This document shows positions 1 to 7,640 of a stretch of DNA of 10,856 nucleotides, piece by piece; within the stretch, counting starts at the first letter, position 1; every line of letters starts with the position of its first letter. A program made the position numbers and the translations under genes. The stretch covers positions 16,286 through 27,141 of the forward strand of contig DNGI01000311.1 of NCBI GenBank assembly GCA_003486645.1, written 5' to 3'. Under the pieces are notes generated by a model that saw only the letters and a program-made list of their open reading frames with translations, had not been told where the DNA came from and did no database searches. Origin of the DNA: Cyanobacteria bacterium UBA11370 (GTDB lineage Bacteria; Cyanobacteriota; Cyanobacteriia; Cyanobacteriales; Coleofasciculaceae).

Positions 1-25
1 CCCCCTTCCCTTGTAGGGAAGGGGG
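1..25. repeat. GC-rich hairpin repeat at window edge
   Basis: A perfect 10-base inverted repeat (CCCCCTTCCC at 1-10 and GGGAAGGGGG at 16-25) encloses a 5-base loop. It is followed by a G-rich run and a short T run near 39-43. It resembles a hairpin repeat that I recall as common between genes in cyanobacteria. It could also work as a terminator for a plus-strand gene lying left of the window, but that gene is not visible and the repeat may extend beyond the edge. Confidence 0.6.
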
Positions 26-47
26 CTGGGGGGTTAGGTTTTTCGAC

Positions 48-147
48 TTGTTGCGACTGGTGCAAGATCTCAGTTTTAACTGACTTAAGCTATGAGACAG
101 TGGTTTTAACCACTGGCGGATTCTTGCAACTGGTTCAAGATTTGAGT
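48..147. repeat. Composite repeat: imperfect direct repeats flanking two hairpins
   Basis: Two 27-base imperfect direct copies (48-74 and 121-147, about 22 matching positions by eye) bracket two palindromes: CAGTTTTAACTG at 71-82 and CAGTGGTTTTAACCACTG at 99-116, the latter with 8-base arms and a 2-base TT centre. No ORF covers this stretch. It lies just downstream of the minus-strand STAND gene and could fold in its 3' transcript, although no T run follows the stems. It is probably a dispersed intergenic element; its role is unknown. Confidence 0.5.
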
Positions 148-203
148 AAGTCCTAAAATAAAAAATAAACTTAGACCGCCGAATAAAGACTTACTATACT
201 AAT

Positions 204-3200
204 TTAAGACATTGACCTTGACATTTGTAGTCCACATTCGGCTGATATCCGATTTTCTATCGCACCCAGCGCTTTGAGTGTGTCTTTCTGTGCTTCAGTT
301 AAACCTGTCACTCCACTAATATTCATCCCTTCATAAAGTCCAGGTGCTTTCAGTATTTTTAGGCACTCACCCGTTTTAGCATCCCACAACCTCACGGTTT
401 GGTCAGCACTACCACTTGCCACCGTTTGACCATCTGGACTAAAACTGACTGAGTAGATTTCACGGGTATGTCCGGTGAGAGTTCTGATACATTTTCCACT
501 GCTAACATCCCACAACTTCACCGTTTGATCATAACTACTACTCACCAAGGTTTTTCCGTCTGGGCTAAAGGCAACTGACCATACCCAACTGCTATGTCCA
601 ATTAATGTTTTGATGCAGTTCCCAGTATGGACATCCCACAACTTTACCGTTTGATCCGCACTAGCACTAGCTAGGATTTGACCGTCTGGACTAAAGCTAA
701 CCGAACAGACTTCATTTGTATGTCCAGTGAACGTTCTTAAGCACCTACCAGTACTGACATCCCAGAGTTTTACCGAACCGTCAAAACTACTACTCGCCAG
801 GGTTTTACCACAGGGACTAAACGTGAGTAAAAATATCGAATTGGTATGTTCGGTACAAGTTCGGAAACAATGACCTGTTTGATAATCCCAAAACCTAATA
901 ATATGGTCAAAACCGCTACTCGCTAAAGTTTGGTTATCTGGACTAAAAGCAACTGTAAGTACCCAATCCGTATGTCCAGTGAATGTTTTAATACACTTGC
1001 CCGTAGTAACATCCCATAACTTCAGGGTTTTGTCACCACTCCCACTAACAATTGTTTTACCATCGGGACTAAATGCGACAGCACAGACTGATTTAGTATG
1101 TCCCCTAAAGGTTCGACAACGGCTAGTATTAACATCCCACAGTCTCACTGTATGGGCAAAATTGCCACTAGCCAGGATCTTACCACAGGGACTGAAAGGC
1201 ACTCCCGCTACACCATTGCTATATCCGGTGCAAGTTTTGAAACATTTGCCTGTTTGACAATCCCAAAACCGAATTGTTAGGTCAAAACTACCACTCACAG
1301 CTATTTGACCATCTTGATTGAAAGTAACGGACTCTACGCGATCGCTATGTCCGATGAATGTTCTTACACAGCTACCCGTGCTAACATCCCACAACTTTAC
1401 CGTTTTGTCAGTACTACCGCTTAATAGGGTTTTACCATCCCGACTGAAGGCGACTGATGCGACTCTATTGCTATGTCCCATGCAAATTTTAACGCACTGA
1501 CCATCACAGATATCCCAAAGTCTAACAGTGTGGTCAGCACTGCCACTAACAAGAGTTTGACCATTCGGACTGAAAGCAATGGAATAAACCGAATTCGTAT
1601 GTCCATACAACGTCTTCAAGCACTTACCCTTGCAGATATCCCAAAGCTTGATCGTGTTGTCAGCACTACCGCTAGCTACAGTTTGACCATCAGCACTAAA
1701 GGCGACTGAATAAATTTCACTCGTATGTCCAGTTAATGTTTTAATGCACTTACCGTTAAAGATTTGCCAAAACTTGACGGTGCGATCGCTACTACCGCTT
1801 ACTATTGTTTGACTATCTGGACTGAATGCGACTGAGTAGACCCCCATAGTATGTCCAGTGAAAGTTCTTAGACAGATGCCAGTACGAACATCCCAAAGCT
1901 TGACCGTTTTGTCATAACTACCACTCACTAGAGTTTGACCATCTGGACTGAAACTAACTGACGTTACCCAATTGGTGTGTCCCTGAAAGGTTAAAAGTTG
2001 TTTACCCTGTCTCACTTGCCACAGGTGAATATTTCCATTGAGATCAGCCGTTGCTAAACATTTGCCATCTGGTGTTAGTGCTAGTGACGAAACATTACCC
2101 AATATGACAGAAAAAACCGATTGTCGCAGATCAGAATTGGTGAAATTAACATTATGCAAGTTTATCCCCTGGAGGTAAGCTTGCCAAACTGTTAGATGGG
2201 AAAAGTCATAACCACTTAAGTCTACCTGTAATTGTTGCAGCAAATTGATAATATTTCCACCGACATATCCTGTCTGTTGTGGACACTTTCCGCGCAGCAG
2301 ATCGAGAATTTGAGTGAGGTAAATTTCAATAGTTTTAGAGTTACCAAGACTGGCGATTAATTTATCAAGTAAGGGTTGAAGAATAAGGCGAATTTGAGTT
2401 TCTCTAACATAATCTTTGGCTTGAGCTTTAATTAGAGCGTGACTTCTAAACAGTTGAAGGTTAGCAGATTGGTTAGGGCTTTTGATCTTAATGCCTTGAA
2501 TTTCTTCACAAATCTGTTCGATGAGTTGAGTAATCATGTACTCCATGACTACAGGTTGTTGAGTCAAGCGATCGCCCGTTTTTTCAATCAATGACCGACG
2601 TTGCAATGAGGTAATTCCGTTTAAGAGTTCATGAGATGATATAGGGTAAGCAAAATCCTCTTGTAATTCCTCGAATGACACTGGCTCATGATTAATTGCT
2701 AACCAGTACATAATGTCTTGTTCTAATTGACTCAAGCGCTGAAACTGTCGCTCTAACAAATCACGAATATCATCAAAAATAAATGTACCTTTCTTTAAAA
2801 ATTCTAGAAAGTTAGAAAGATTGCTATCAAAATAATCTCTAACACCCGAAGCCACCATCTTTAACGCTAAAGGATTCCCTACATAGCGTGAAATTACCGA
2901 ATTCCACTCATTCTCTGACCCAGTAAACGTTCCCTTAGCTGAGAAAATTTCTCGCCCTTCGGCTTGAGATAAACCCTTCAACTGTAAACAGCGAACAGGT
3001 AGAGTTTCACCGTCTAATTCAGCTATGCCTTGGGGTTTTTCTCGACTAGTAACGATCAAACAGCTATTGTGCTGTGTTCCCCCAATACATTTAAAGAGTT
3101 GACCATAGTCCTGATATCCTTCTCGATAGGAACCTGTCCGCTCTCCTGCTTGTAATATTGATTCAGCATTATCTAAAATCAACAAACAGCGCGAGGATCG

Positions 3201-3800
3201 TAAGTAATTGATTAATTTTCGTACACGGCTGTGGAAGTAAGGGGACAACGTAAGTTCTTGTTGATTAGACAGAAATTGAATGAGTTCTGCTAATAGTTCT
3301 TCTACAGGAGGAGCATTGCTCAGACTTCGCCAAATAATAAATTGAAATTCTAATTGTAAACGTTGGGCAAGCTTGGCAGTTAACGTCGTTTTGCCAATTC
3401 CACCCATCCCCAACAGTAATACCAAACGGCAATTATCTTGAATAATCCATTGTTGTAATGTAGTTAGTTCATCACGACGACCAAAAAAGATATTAGAGTC
3501 TGGTGCATCTCCCCAATCTTGGTGTTTATTGGTAAATACTAGAGAAGATTTTGGATCTACAGACTGGGATGAAATCAGATCATCAAAGTGTGCGATCGCT
3601 TGCCAATCCAACCCCAATTTACTACAAATTTCTACAAAGGTTGCATAATCAACCGTTTTCCCCGTAAGGAATCTGCTTACGGTAGATAAAGCAAACCCTA
3701 ACTCTTCAGCAAATGCTCTTTGACTGCGAAAACTATTGCGTTGAAGGGCTAATTTAGCTGGCTTAATGCACTCACTACGAACTTTGAGCGATCTAGACAT
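204..3800 (-). CDS. HTH-NB-ARC-WD40 STAND ATPase (14 WD40 repeats)
   Basis: This is a 1198-residue signal-transduction ATPase of the STAND class. Residues about 25-65 form a helix-turn-helix-like segment ([18 protein letters not shown]). The NB-ARC domain has Walker [10 protein letters not shown] at 131-139, Walker B LLILDNAE at 206-213, VTSRE at 250-254 and VGNPLALKM at 307-315. A helical/winged-helix region follows, then a short pentapeptide-like stretch (about 528-563). Fourteen WD40 repeats fill 571-1152; all full ones are 42 residues except the eighth (41), and the last is cut to 37. Fourteen blades fit two seven-bladed propellers. The tail [17 protein letters not shown] is the form I know from cyanobacterial NB-ARC WD40 proteins. 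Family knowledge: the repeats sense a ligand and the NTPase oligomerises. The output here would have to come from the N-terminal HTH, since no effector enzyme is visible. The ATG at 3800 is chosen because the HTH begins soon after it; the SD is weak. Ligand and target are unknown. Confidence 0.95.
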   Translation of the reverse strand: MSRSLKVRSECIKPAKLALQRNSFRSQRAFAEELGFALSTVSRFLTGKTVDYATFVEICSKLGLDWQAIAHFDDLISSQSVDPKSSLVFTNKHQDWGDAPDSNIFFGRRDELTTLQQWIIQDNCRLVLLLGMGGIGKTTLTAKLAQRLQLEFQFIIWRSLSNAPPVEELLAELIQFLSNQQELTLSPYFHSRVRKLINYLRSSRCLLILDNAESILQAGERTGSYREGYQDYGQLFKCIGGTQHNSCLIVTSREKPQGIAELDGETLPVRCLQLKGLSQAEGREIFSAKGTFTGSENEWNSVISRYVGNPLALKMVASGVRDYFDSNLSNFLEFLKKGTFIFDDIRDLLERQFQRLSQLEQDIMYWLAINHEPVSFEELQEDFAYPISSHELLNGITSLQRRSLIEKTGDRLTQQPVVMEYMITQLIEQICEEIQGIKIKSPNQSANLQLFRSHALIKAQAKDYVRETQIRLILQPLLDKLIASLGNSKTIEIYLTQILDLLRGKCPQQTGYVGGNIINLLQQLQVDLSGYDFSHLTVWQAYLQGINLHNVNFTNSDLRQSVFSVILGNVSSLALTPDGKCLATADLNGNIHLWQVRQGKQLLTFQGHTNWVTSVSFSPDGQTLVSGSYDKTVKLWDVRTGICLRTFTGHTMGVYSVAFSPDSQTIVSGSSDRTVKFWQIFNGKCIKTLTGHTSEIYSVAFSADGQTVASGSADNTIKLWDICKGKCLKTLYGHTNSVYSIAFSPNGQTLVSGSADHTVRLWDICDGQCVKICMGHSNRVASVAFSRDGKTLLSGSTDKTVKLWDVSTGSCVRTFIGHSDRVESVTFNQDGQIAVSGSFDLTIRFWDCQTGKCFKTCTGYSNGVAGVPFSPCGKILASGNFAHTVRLWDVNTSRCRTFRGHTKSVCAVAFSPDGKTIVSGSGDKTLKLWDVTTGKCIKTFTGHTDWVLTVAFSPDNQTLASSGFDHIIRFWDYQTGHCFRTCTEHTNSIFLLTFSPCGKTLASSSFDGSVKLWDVSTGRCLRTFTGHTNEVCSVSFSPDGQILASASADQTVKLWDVHTGNCIKTLIGHSSWVWSVAFSPDGKTLVSSSYDQTVKLWDVSSGKCIRTLTGHTREIYSVSFSPDGQTVASGSADQTVRLWDAKTGECLKILKAPGLYEGMNISGVTGLTEAQKDTLKALGAIENRISAECGLQMSRSMS
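345..2090 (-). repeat. WD40-encoding tandem repeat array, 126-base period
   Basis: Fourteen coding repeats of 126 bases (the eighth 123, the last partial) make up nearly half of the STAND gene. Recurrent blocks encode SFSPDG, SGS.D.TVKLWDV and TFTGHT motifs. Blades 7 and 8 resemble blades 10 and 11 more than their immediate neighbours: RFWD.QTG.CF.TCT recurs in 7 and 10, and FSPCGK recurs in 8 and 11. The offset is 375 bases, which points to an internal duplication of three blades. Confidence 0.85.
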
Positions 3801-3838
3801 AGCTTATTTATTGAAAGCTATGGGAATTCTAGCTATAA

Positions 3839-3867
3839 ATTATACCAAGTTTCCGTTTAAATGTAGA
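3839..3867 (-). promoter_or_regulatory. Candidate sigma70-type promoter for the STAND gene
   Basis: Read on the minus strand, TCTACA (3867-3862, 4 of 6 to the -35 consensus) is separated by exactly 17 bases from a perfect TATAAT (3844-3839). Transcription would begin near 3832, giving a leader of about 30 bases before the ATG at 3800. This is a prediction from sequence only. Confidence 0.5.
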
Positions 3868-3874
3868 ACGTTCT
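3865..3874. promoter_or_regulatory. Candidate operator palindrome AGAACGTTCT
   Basis: A perfect 10-base palindrome overlaps the upstream edge of the proposed -35 box of the STAND gene. Because that gene encodes an N-terminal HTH, autoregulation at this site is possible. This is inference; a 10-base palindrome can occur by chance. Confidence 0.25.
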
Positions 3875-4023
3875 TTTTCTCCTTATCGATAGCAGAGGTT
3901 CAACGCCACCCGTTTCTTGCTGTCTCCCAAGCATCGCAGAAACGTTTCAACTCATCCCCACAGAACACCATTTCGACAACAGCACAGTAAACTGAGAGCA
4001 ACCCCATTAGCCCCAGTTTAATT

Positions 4024-5574
4024 ATGCCGCGTTGGTTTAATACCGCAGGTCCGTGCCAGGAAGACATTCATTATACGCTGCCCCCAACAGTGCGCTTACC
4101 CAGCTTGGAACGATTAATTGCTCAACGCAACTATTTCGTCATCCACGCACCGCGACAAATTGGTAAAACTACCGCCATGTTAGCTTTAGCCAAACAACTG
4201 ACGGAGAGCGGAAAATATACAGCCGTGATGCTATCAGTGGAAGTCGGCGCACCCTTCAGTCAAGATATTGCTGCTGCCGAAGCCGCAATCTTAAGTTCTT
4301 GGCGAAGTGCGGCGCGAGTCTATCTGCCACCGGAACTCCAACCACCCGCCAAGCAAGAGATGGAAGTCGGACAAAGAATTGAAGAAACATTGCGGCAATG
4401 GGCACAAACATCCCCTCGCCCTTTAGCCATCTTCATCGATGAAATTGATTCGCTGCAAAATGAAATGTTGCTGTCAGTTTTGCGTCAGTTACGCAATGGT
4501 TATCCCTCTCGTCCGAAAGCGTTTCCTCAATCAGTTGGTTTAATTGGTTTGCGCGATGTGCGGGATTATAAAGTAACTGCGGGTGGAAGCGACAGGCTGA
4601 ATACTTCTAGTCCCTTTAATATTAAAGTTCGCTCAATTACTCTCAGAGATTTTAATGCCGAAGAAGTGGCAGAACTCTACGGGCAACATACCCAAGATAC
4701 CGGACAAATCTTTACACCCGAAGCCACAGCGTTAGCCTTTGAACTCACTCAAGGACAACCTTGGTTAGTGAATGCCCTAGCTAAGGAAATCGTTGAAGAA
4801 TTAGTGACTGATGAATCGATAGCTATTACAACTGAACATATTTTAGAAGCTAAAGAAATATTAATTCAACGTCAGGATACCCACTTAGATAGTTTAGCCG
4901 AACGACTTAGAGAAAATCGAGTTAAAGCCATTATTGAACCCATTTTAGCTGGGTTGGAACTCGGAAATGTACCCAATGATGATATTCAGTTTTTAATCGA
5001 TCTGGGTTTGTGCAAGATGGATACTCAGGGCGGGCTGACTATTGCTAACCCTATTTATCGTGAAGTTTTGCCCCGCGTGCTAACGGTAACGCCCATGGCT
5101 TCATTGCCGCAAATTGCACCGAGTTGGTTGAACGATCGCGGAGAATTAATCCCAGATGCACTACTGAAAGCCTTTCTGGATTTCTGGTTACAACATGGCG
5201 AACCCTTACTCAAAAGTGCTTCTTATCCCGAAATTGCCCCGCATTTAGTCTTAATGGCGTTTCTCCATCGGGTAATTAATGGTGGGGGAACGTTGGAGCG
5301 GGAATATGCGATTGGACGGGATAGAATGGATTTGTGTTTGCGTTATGGTCAGGTGACATTGGGAATTGAATTGAAGGTTTGGCGAACGAAAAAAGCCGAT
5401 CCTTTGACTAAAGGATTGGAACAGTTAGATGGGTATTTGGCGCGATTGGGACAAGATGAGGGTTGGTTAGTAATCTTTGATCGCCGGGAGAATGCAGCGG
5501 AATTAGAAGAGCGACTCAATACGGAAATTCAGACTACTCCTATGGGGCGAACTGTGACAGTTATTCGCGCATGA
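4024..5574 (+). CDS. AAA-type ATPase fused to a PD-(D/E)XK nuclease-like domain
   Basis: The 516-residue product starts with MPRWFNTAGPCQEDIHYTLP, the N-terminus I recognise from cyanobacterial AAA-like ATP-binding proteins, which supports the ATG at 4024 despite no clear SD. Walker A is PRQIGKTT (43-50) and Walker B is LAIFIDEID (134-142). A helical lid-like region (about 210-350) includes LTQGQPWLVN at 241-250. The C-terminus has PD-(D/E)XK signatures: D436 in GRDRMDLCL, E449 and K451 in GIELK, and Q467/Y471 in QLDGY, the QxxxY pattern of RecB-like nucleases. The design recalls AAA-ATPase-like/DUF1703-type fusions, in which ATP hydrolysis is thought to be coupled to a nuclease module. Substrate and biological role are unknown. 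The neighbouring STAND and XisHI genes suggest a defence or mobile-element setting. It ends 81 bases before xisH, on the same strand, so co-transcription is possible. A non-nucleolytic role is not excluded. Confidence 0.85.
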   Translation: MPRWFNTAGPCQEDIHYTLPPTVRLPSLERLIAQRNYFVIHAPRQIGKTTAMLALAKQLTESGKYTAVMLSVEVGAPFSQDIAAAEAAILSSWRSAARVYLPPELQPPAKQEMEVGQRIEETLRQWAQTSPRPLAIFIDEIDSLQNEMLLSVLRQLRNGYPSRPKAFPQSVGLIGLRDVRDYKVTAGGSDRLNTSSPFNIKVRSITLRDFNAEEVAELYGQHTQDTGQIFTPEATALAFELTQGQPWLVNALAKEIVEELVTDESIAITTEHILEAKEILIQRQDTHLDSLAERLRENRVKAIIEPILAGLELGNVPNDDIQFLIDLGLCKMDTQGGLTIANPIYREVLPRVLTVTPMASLPQIAPSWLNDRGELIPDALLKAFLDFWLQHGEPLLKSASYPEIAPHLVLMAFLHRVINGGGTLEREYAIGRDRMDLCLRYGQVTLGIELKVWRTKKADPLTKGLEQLDGYLARLGQDEGWLVIFDRRENAAELEERLNTEIQTTPMGRTVTVIRA

Positions 5575-5655
5575 AGTTCGGATATAACCTGTATTAGAGG
5601 AAATGGACTAAGGAATAAACTAAACGAATACCGCTCTAAGTGTGAATTGTCTGCA

Positions 5656-6072
5656 ATGCCTGCAAAAGATGTATTTCATGAGATTGTGAAGACTGCCCTT
5701 GAAAAAGAAGGGTGGCAAATTACGCACGATCCCTATCATATCGATTTAGGATTTGTGGATTTCTATATCGATTTAGGTGCAGAGCGGTTAATTGCAGCGA
5801 CGAGAGATGGCGAGAAAATTGCGGTTGAAATTAAGACGTTCTTGGGAGCTTCAACTATTTCTGAGTTTCATACTGCAATTGGACAATTTATTAACTATCG
5901 AATTGCTCTGGAGGAAGAGGATGCAGAGCGGTTATTGTACTTGGCAGTTCCTTTAGATATTTACAAGCGGTTTTTCAAATATACCTTCATTCAAACGGTA
6001 ATTCATCGAAACCAAATTCCCTTATTAGTGTATGACACAGAAAAGCAGGAGGTGGCTCAATGGATAAGTTAA
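5656..6072 (+). CDS. xisH: XisH family protein, copy 1 (PD-(D/E)XK fold)
   Basis: A 138-residue protein begins MPAKDVFHE, the standard XisH N-terminus. The ATG at 5656 is therefore preferred over an in-frame TTG at 5647, and the second copy has the same length from its matching start. Nuclease-fold residues are D39 (FYIDL), E58 and K60 (VEIK), and Q77/Y81 (QFINY). XisH was named in Anabaena, where XisH and XisI are needed with the XisF recombinase to excise the fdxN element. No recombinase lies in this window, so an excision role here is doubtful. The gene overlaps xisI by 13 bases, showing translational coupling. A TATAAC at 5583-5588 is the only -10-like sequence upstream and lacks a matching -35. 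A stand-alone nuclease or toxin-like role with XisI as partner is inference. Confidence 0.92.
   Translation: MPAKDVFHEIVKTALEKEGWQITHDPYHIDLGFVDFYIDLGAERLIAATRDGEKIAVEIKTFLGASTISEFHTAIGQFINYRIALEEEDAERLLYLAVPLDIYKRFFKYTFIQTVIHRNQIPLLVYDTEKQEVAQWIS
6047..6052 (+). promoter_or_regulatory. Strong ribosome binding site for xisI copy 1
   Basis: A perfect AGGAGG lies 7 bases before the xisI ATG at 6060, inside the end of xisH. It fixes the xisI start and shows that the 13-base overlap is real. It is much stronger than anything ahead of xisH, so XisI may be made in excess, as expected of an antidote-like partner (inference). Confidence 0.8.
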
Positions 6073-6395
6073 GTTGGTATCGTCAACTAATTCAGGAATC
6101 CCTATCAGAAAGAGCCAAGTTACGTTCTCCAGGCGATCCGGTGAAAAGTCAAACAATTTTTGATCGCGAGCAAGATCACTATCAACTCGTACATTTAGGT
6201 TGGAAAGACAGCAGCACTCGAATCTATGGCTGCGTGCTGCATATCGATATTATAGATGGAAAAATTTGGGTGCAACATGATGGAACTGAAGATGCAATTG
6301 CGGATTGGTTAGTCGCAAAGGGAGTACCAAAACAAGATATTGTGCTAGCCTATCATGCACCTCATGTACGACAATATACAGAGTTTGGTGTCTAA
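6060..6395 (+). CDS. xisI: XisI family protein, copy 1
   Basis: This 111-residue protein has XisI hallmarks: MDKLSWYRQLIQ at the start, a central KIWVQHDGTED segment, and the terminal motif HAPHVRQYTEF. XisI always travels with XisH and is presumed to act with it; its biochemical role is not established. The gene starts 13 bases before the xisH stop with a strong SD. It converges on a minus-strand gene ending at 6418, with only 22 bases between the stops and no hairpin terminator visible, so the two transcripts may overlap at their 3' ends. Confidence 0.92.
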   Translation: MDKLSWYRQLIQESLSERAKLRSPGDPVKSQTIFDREQDHYQLVHLGWKDSSTRIYGCVLHIDIIDGKIWVQHDGTEDAIADWLVAKGVPKQDIVLAYHAPHVRQYTEFGV

Positions 6396-6417
6396 AGGTA
6401 GAACAAAGTCAGTTAAA

Positions 6418-6825
6418 TCATGCTAAAGCGTCTACTATTGCAGTAATAGCGGCATTTCTATTTAGATACTCTTGGGCTGAATCTTCACCAAAATATTTTT
6501 TGATAGTCAGATATGGATTCAACGCCGCATAGTAGAGAATAATAACAGCTTCGTAAGTTCCATCGTTTGGTGGACACACCTGCCATGTTTGCAACACATA
6601 AATATCCGCTTCATCATCTGACTCGTAATGCCCCCAGACATAAGCGTAATAATCACCGATTTGACTCTTTAAATCCCGCTCAATATCCTTTAGAAAGCGC
6701 TCTAAAGGTATCTTTGTTGTACCACCGCCAGTTAACGGCATATATGGAGTCCCTGGCATTGGGTGGCTGATTGATAAAATTCTTGGTGGATCGCCTTCCC
6801 AGTCTGAGTAAAGTAAGTGATTCAC
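6418..6825 (-). CDS. Hypothetical protein between two xisHI pairs
   Basis: I do not recognise this family. From the GTG at 6825 the product is 135 residues. That start is preferred because GGAG sits 6 bases upstream (6835-6832); an in-frame GTG at 6837 would add four residues but lacks an SD. The protein is soluble-looking and acidic, without signal peptide or membrane segment. It begins MNHLLYSDWEGDPPRILS and contains a GTPYMPLTGGGTTKIPL stretch, an aromatic DYYAYVWGHYESDDEADIYVLQTW block and a short helical C-terminus with Asn-Arg-Asn. It lies 72 bases downstream of xisI copy 2 on the same strand, with a dispersed repeat in the gap, so it may be the third gene of a xisH-xisI operon. An accessory or immunity-like role is speculation. 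Confidence 0.7.
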   Translation of the reverse strand: MNHLLYSDWEGDPPRILSISHPMPGTPYMPLTGGGTTKIPLERFLKDIERDLKSQIGDYYAYVWGHYESDDEADIYVLQTWQVCPPNDGTYEAVIILYYAALNPYLTIKKYFGEDSAQEYLNRNAAITAIVDALA

Positions 6826-6880
6826 ATTTAGCTCCACAACTTAAATTTACAATCGATGTCAATGGAAAATTTCATCTCAA

Positions 6881-6909
6881 GCGATACCTTCGGTAAGCTA
6901 CGCTAACGC
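6881..6909. repeat. Dispersed cyanobacterial-type repeat overlapping the end of xisI copy 2
   Basis: The 29-base segment beginning GCGATACCTTCGGTAAGC and ending CTAACGC matches, from memory, a short intergenic repeat abundant in Nostoc-type genomes. It contains TACC-ttc-GGTA (6885-6895). Its right part encodes the last residues and the TAG stop of the minus-strand xisI, so it appears to have replaced the original 3' end of that gene. Confidence 0.5.
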
Positions 6910-7236
6910 AAACTCAGTATATTGTCTAACTTGGGGTGGATGGAACGCTAAAACAATCTCCTCTCGTGTAATCCCCTTCTGTAATAAATCTGTTGCGACT
7001 CCATCCTCTGTCCAATCATCCTCAATCCAAATCTTATTATTCTGCAAACGGATATGGATCATGACACTCTTAATCCGCTCATCCTTCTGCCAACCCATCA
7101 ATAGCAAAAGGTACTGATCTCGAACTTCATCAAAGCACAAAGCACTTTCAGTGGTGGAACCAGATTTTTGATTAATCTGATGATAATCCATTAAAATTTC
7201 CTGAACGATTTCTCGATAGCGCTTTAATCTATCCAT
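6898..7236 (-). CDS. xisI: XisI family protein, copy 2
   Basis: This is a 112-residue XisI, clearly homologous to copy 1: MDRLKRYREIVQ start, NKIWIEDDWTED centre, HPPQVRQYTEF near the end. The last residues (ALA, then TAG) come from a dispersed repeat, whereas copy 1 ends FGV. GTGAGG at 7252-7247 is an SD 10 bases before the ATG at 7236. The gene overlaps the end of its own xisH by 13 bases, as copy 1 does. Divergence from copy 1 is strong in residues 14-35, so the two partners are probably not interchangeable (inference). Confidence 0.92.
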   Translation of the reverse strand: MDRLKRYREIVQEILMDYHQINQKSGSTTESALCFDEVRDQYLLLLMGWQKDERIKSVMIHIRLQNNKIWIEDDWTEDGVATDLLQKGITREEIVLAFHPPQVRQYTEFALA

Positions 7237-7640
7237 TGCTCAATGACCTCACTTTCTGAATCAACGATCAACAAATTAACTTGATTACGCTTGATCAGCA
7301 TTTGAGCTAACTGGCGTTTAAAGTAACTGTTATAGGTTCCTTTTGTAATCGCTAAATATAGTTTAAAATCCAATTTTGTCTCTATCAAAATATCTCGATA
7401 AACGATATACTGACCCACAGCTTGCTCTAAGTCATGTATAAACGATCTGCCTAAGAAACTTTTAACTTCTACGAGAATCTTTCGATCCTGCTTTTGTGCC
7501 GCTATCGATTTTTCTGCTGCGATATCCACGTATAAGCGATCACCTCCATACTCCAGAGTATAATCTTCCGTTAAAATTTCCCAGCCATCTTTGACCAATG
7601 CAAATCTAACAACATTATGATAAATATCCTTAGCAGGCAT
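7224..7640 (-). CDS. xisH: XisH family protein, copy 2 (PD-(D/E)XK fold)
   Basis: The 138-residue product starts MPAKDIYHN from the ATG at 7640; an in-frame ATG at 7646 adds only two residues and does not fit the family start. Hand alignment without gaps to copy 1 gives 59 identical positions of 138. All nuclease-fold residues stay at the same numbers: D39 (LYVDI), E58 and K60 (VEVK), and Q77/Y81 (QYIVY). Conserved catalytic residues suggest that both copies remain functional. A TAGAAT at 7673-7668 (minus strand) is a possible -10 giving a leader of about 20 bases, but its -35 is poor. The pair runs toward copy 1, so the two modules are convergent with the unknown gene between them. Confidence 0.92.
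   Translation of the reverse strand: MPAKDIYHNVVRFALVKDGWEILTEDYTLEYGGDRLYVDIAAEKSIAAQKQDRKILVEVKSFLGRSFIHDLEQAVGQYIVYRDILIETKLDFKLYLAITKGTYNSYFKRQLAQMLIKRNQVNLLIVDSESEVIEQWID

Larger units (their letters stand above)
3801..4023. promoter_or_regulatory. Divergent intergenic region between STAND and AAA-nuclease genes
   Basis: This 223-base spacer must hold the start signals of both divergent genes. A good promoter is visible only for the minus-strand STAND gene. No convincing -35/-10 pair or Shine-Dalgarno sequence is seen ahead of the plus-strand start at 4024. The spacer also contains a 10-base palindrome at 3865-3874 and an AGCTA-N9-TAGCT inverted repeat at 3816-3834. The short plus-strand reading frame across 3766-3990 has no recognisable protein features. 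Confidence 0.5.

Noticed and set aside
979..1709. Several plus-strand reading frames (979-1257, 1098-1280, 1318-1500, 1473-1709) and a minus-strand shadow at 1421-1606
   Set aside because: They are shadows of the repetitive WD40 array, with no domains or ribosome sites; the STAND protein explains the sequence.
3766..3990. 74-codon plus-strand frame in the divergent spacer
   Set aside because: It overlaps the STAND start and promoter and has no recognisable protein features or SD.
6305..6770. Plus-strand frames 6305-6532 and 6567-6770 and a minus-strand frame at 6680-6862
   Set aside because: They are out-of-frame shadows of xisI copy 1 and of the 6418-6825 gene, with no support of their own.
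5656..7640. An fdxN-type excision element with XisF
   Set aside because: No serine recombinase, no att-like direct repeats and no interrupted gene are visible; only the XisH/XisI accessory families are present.
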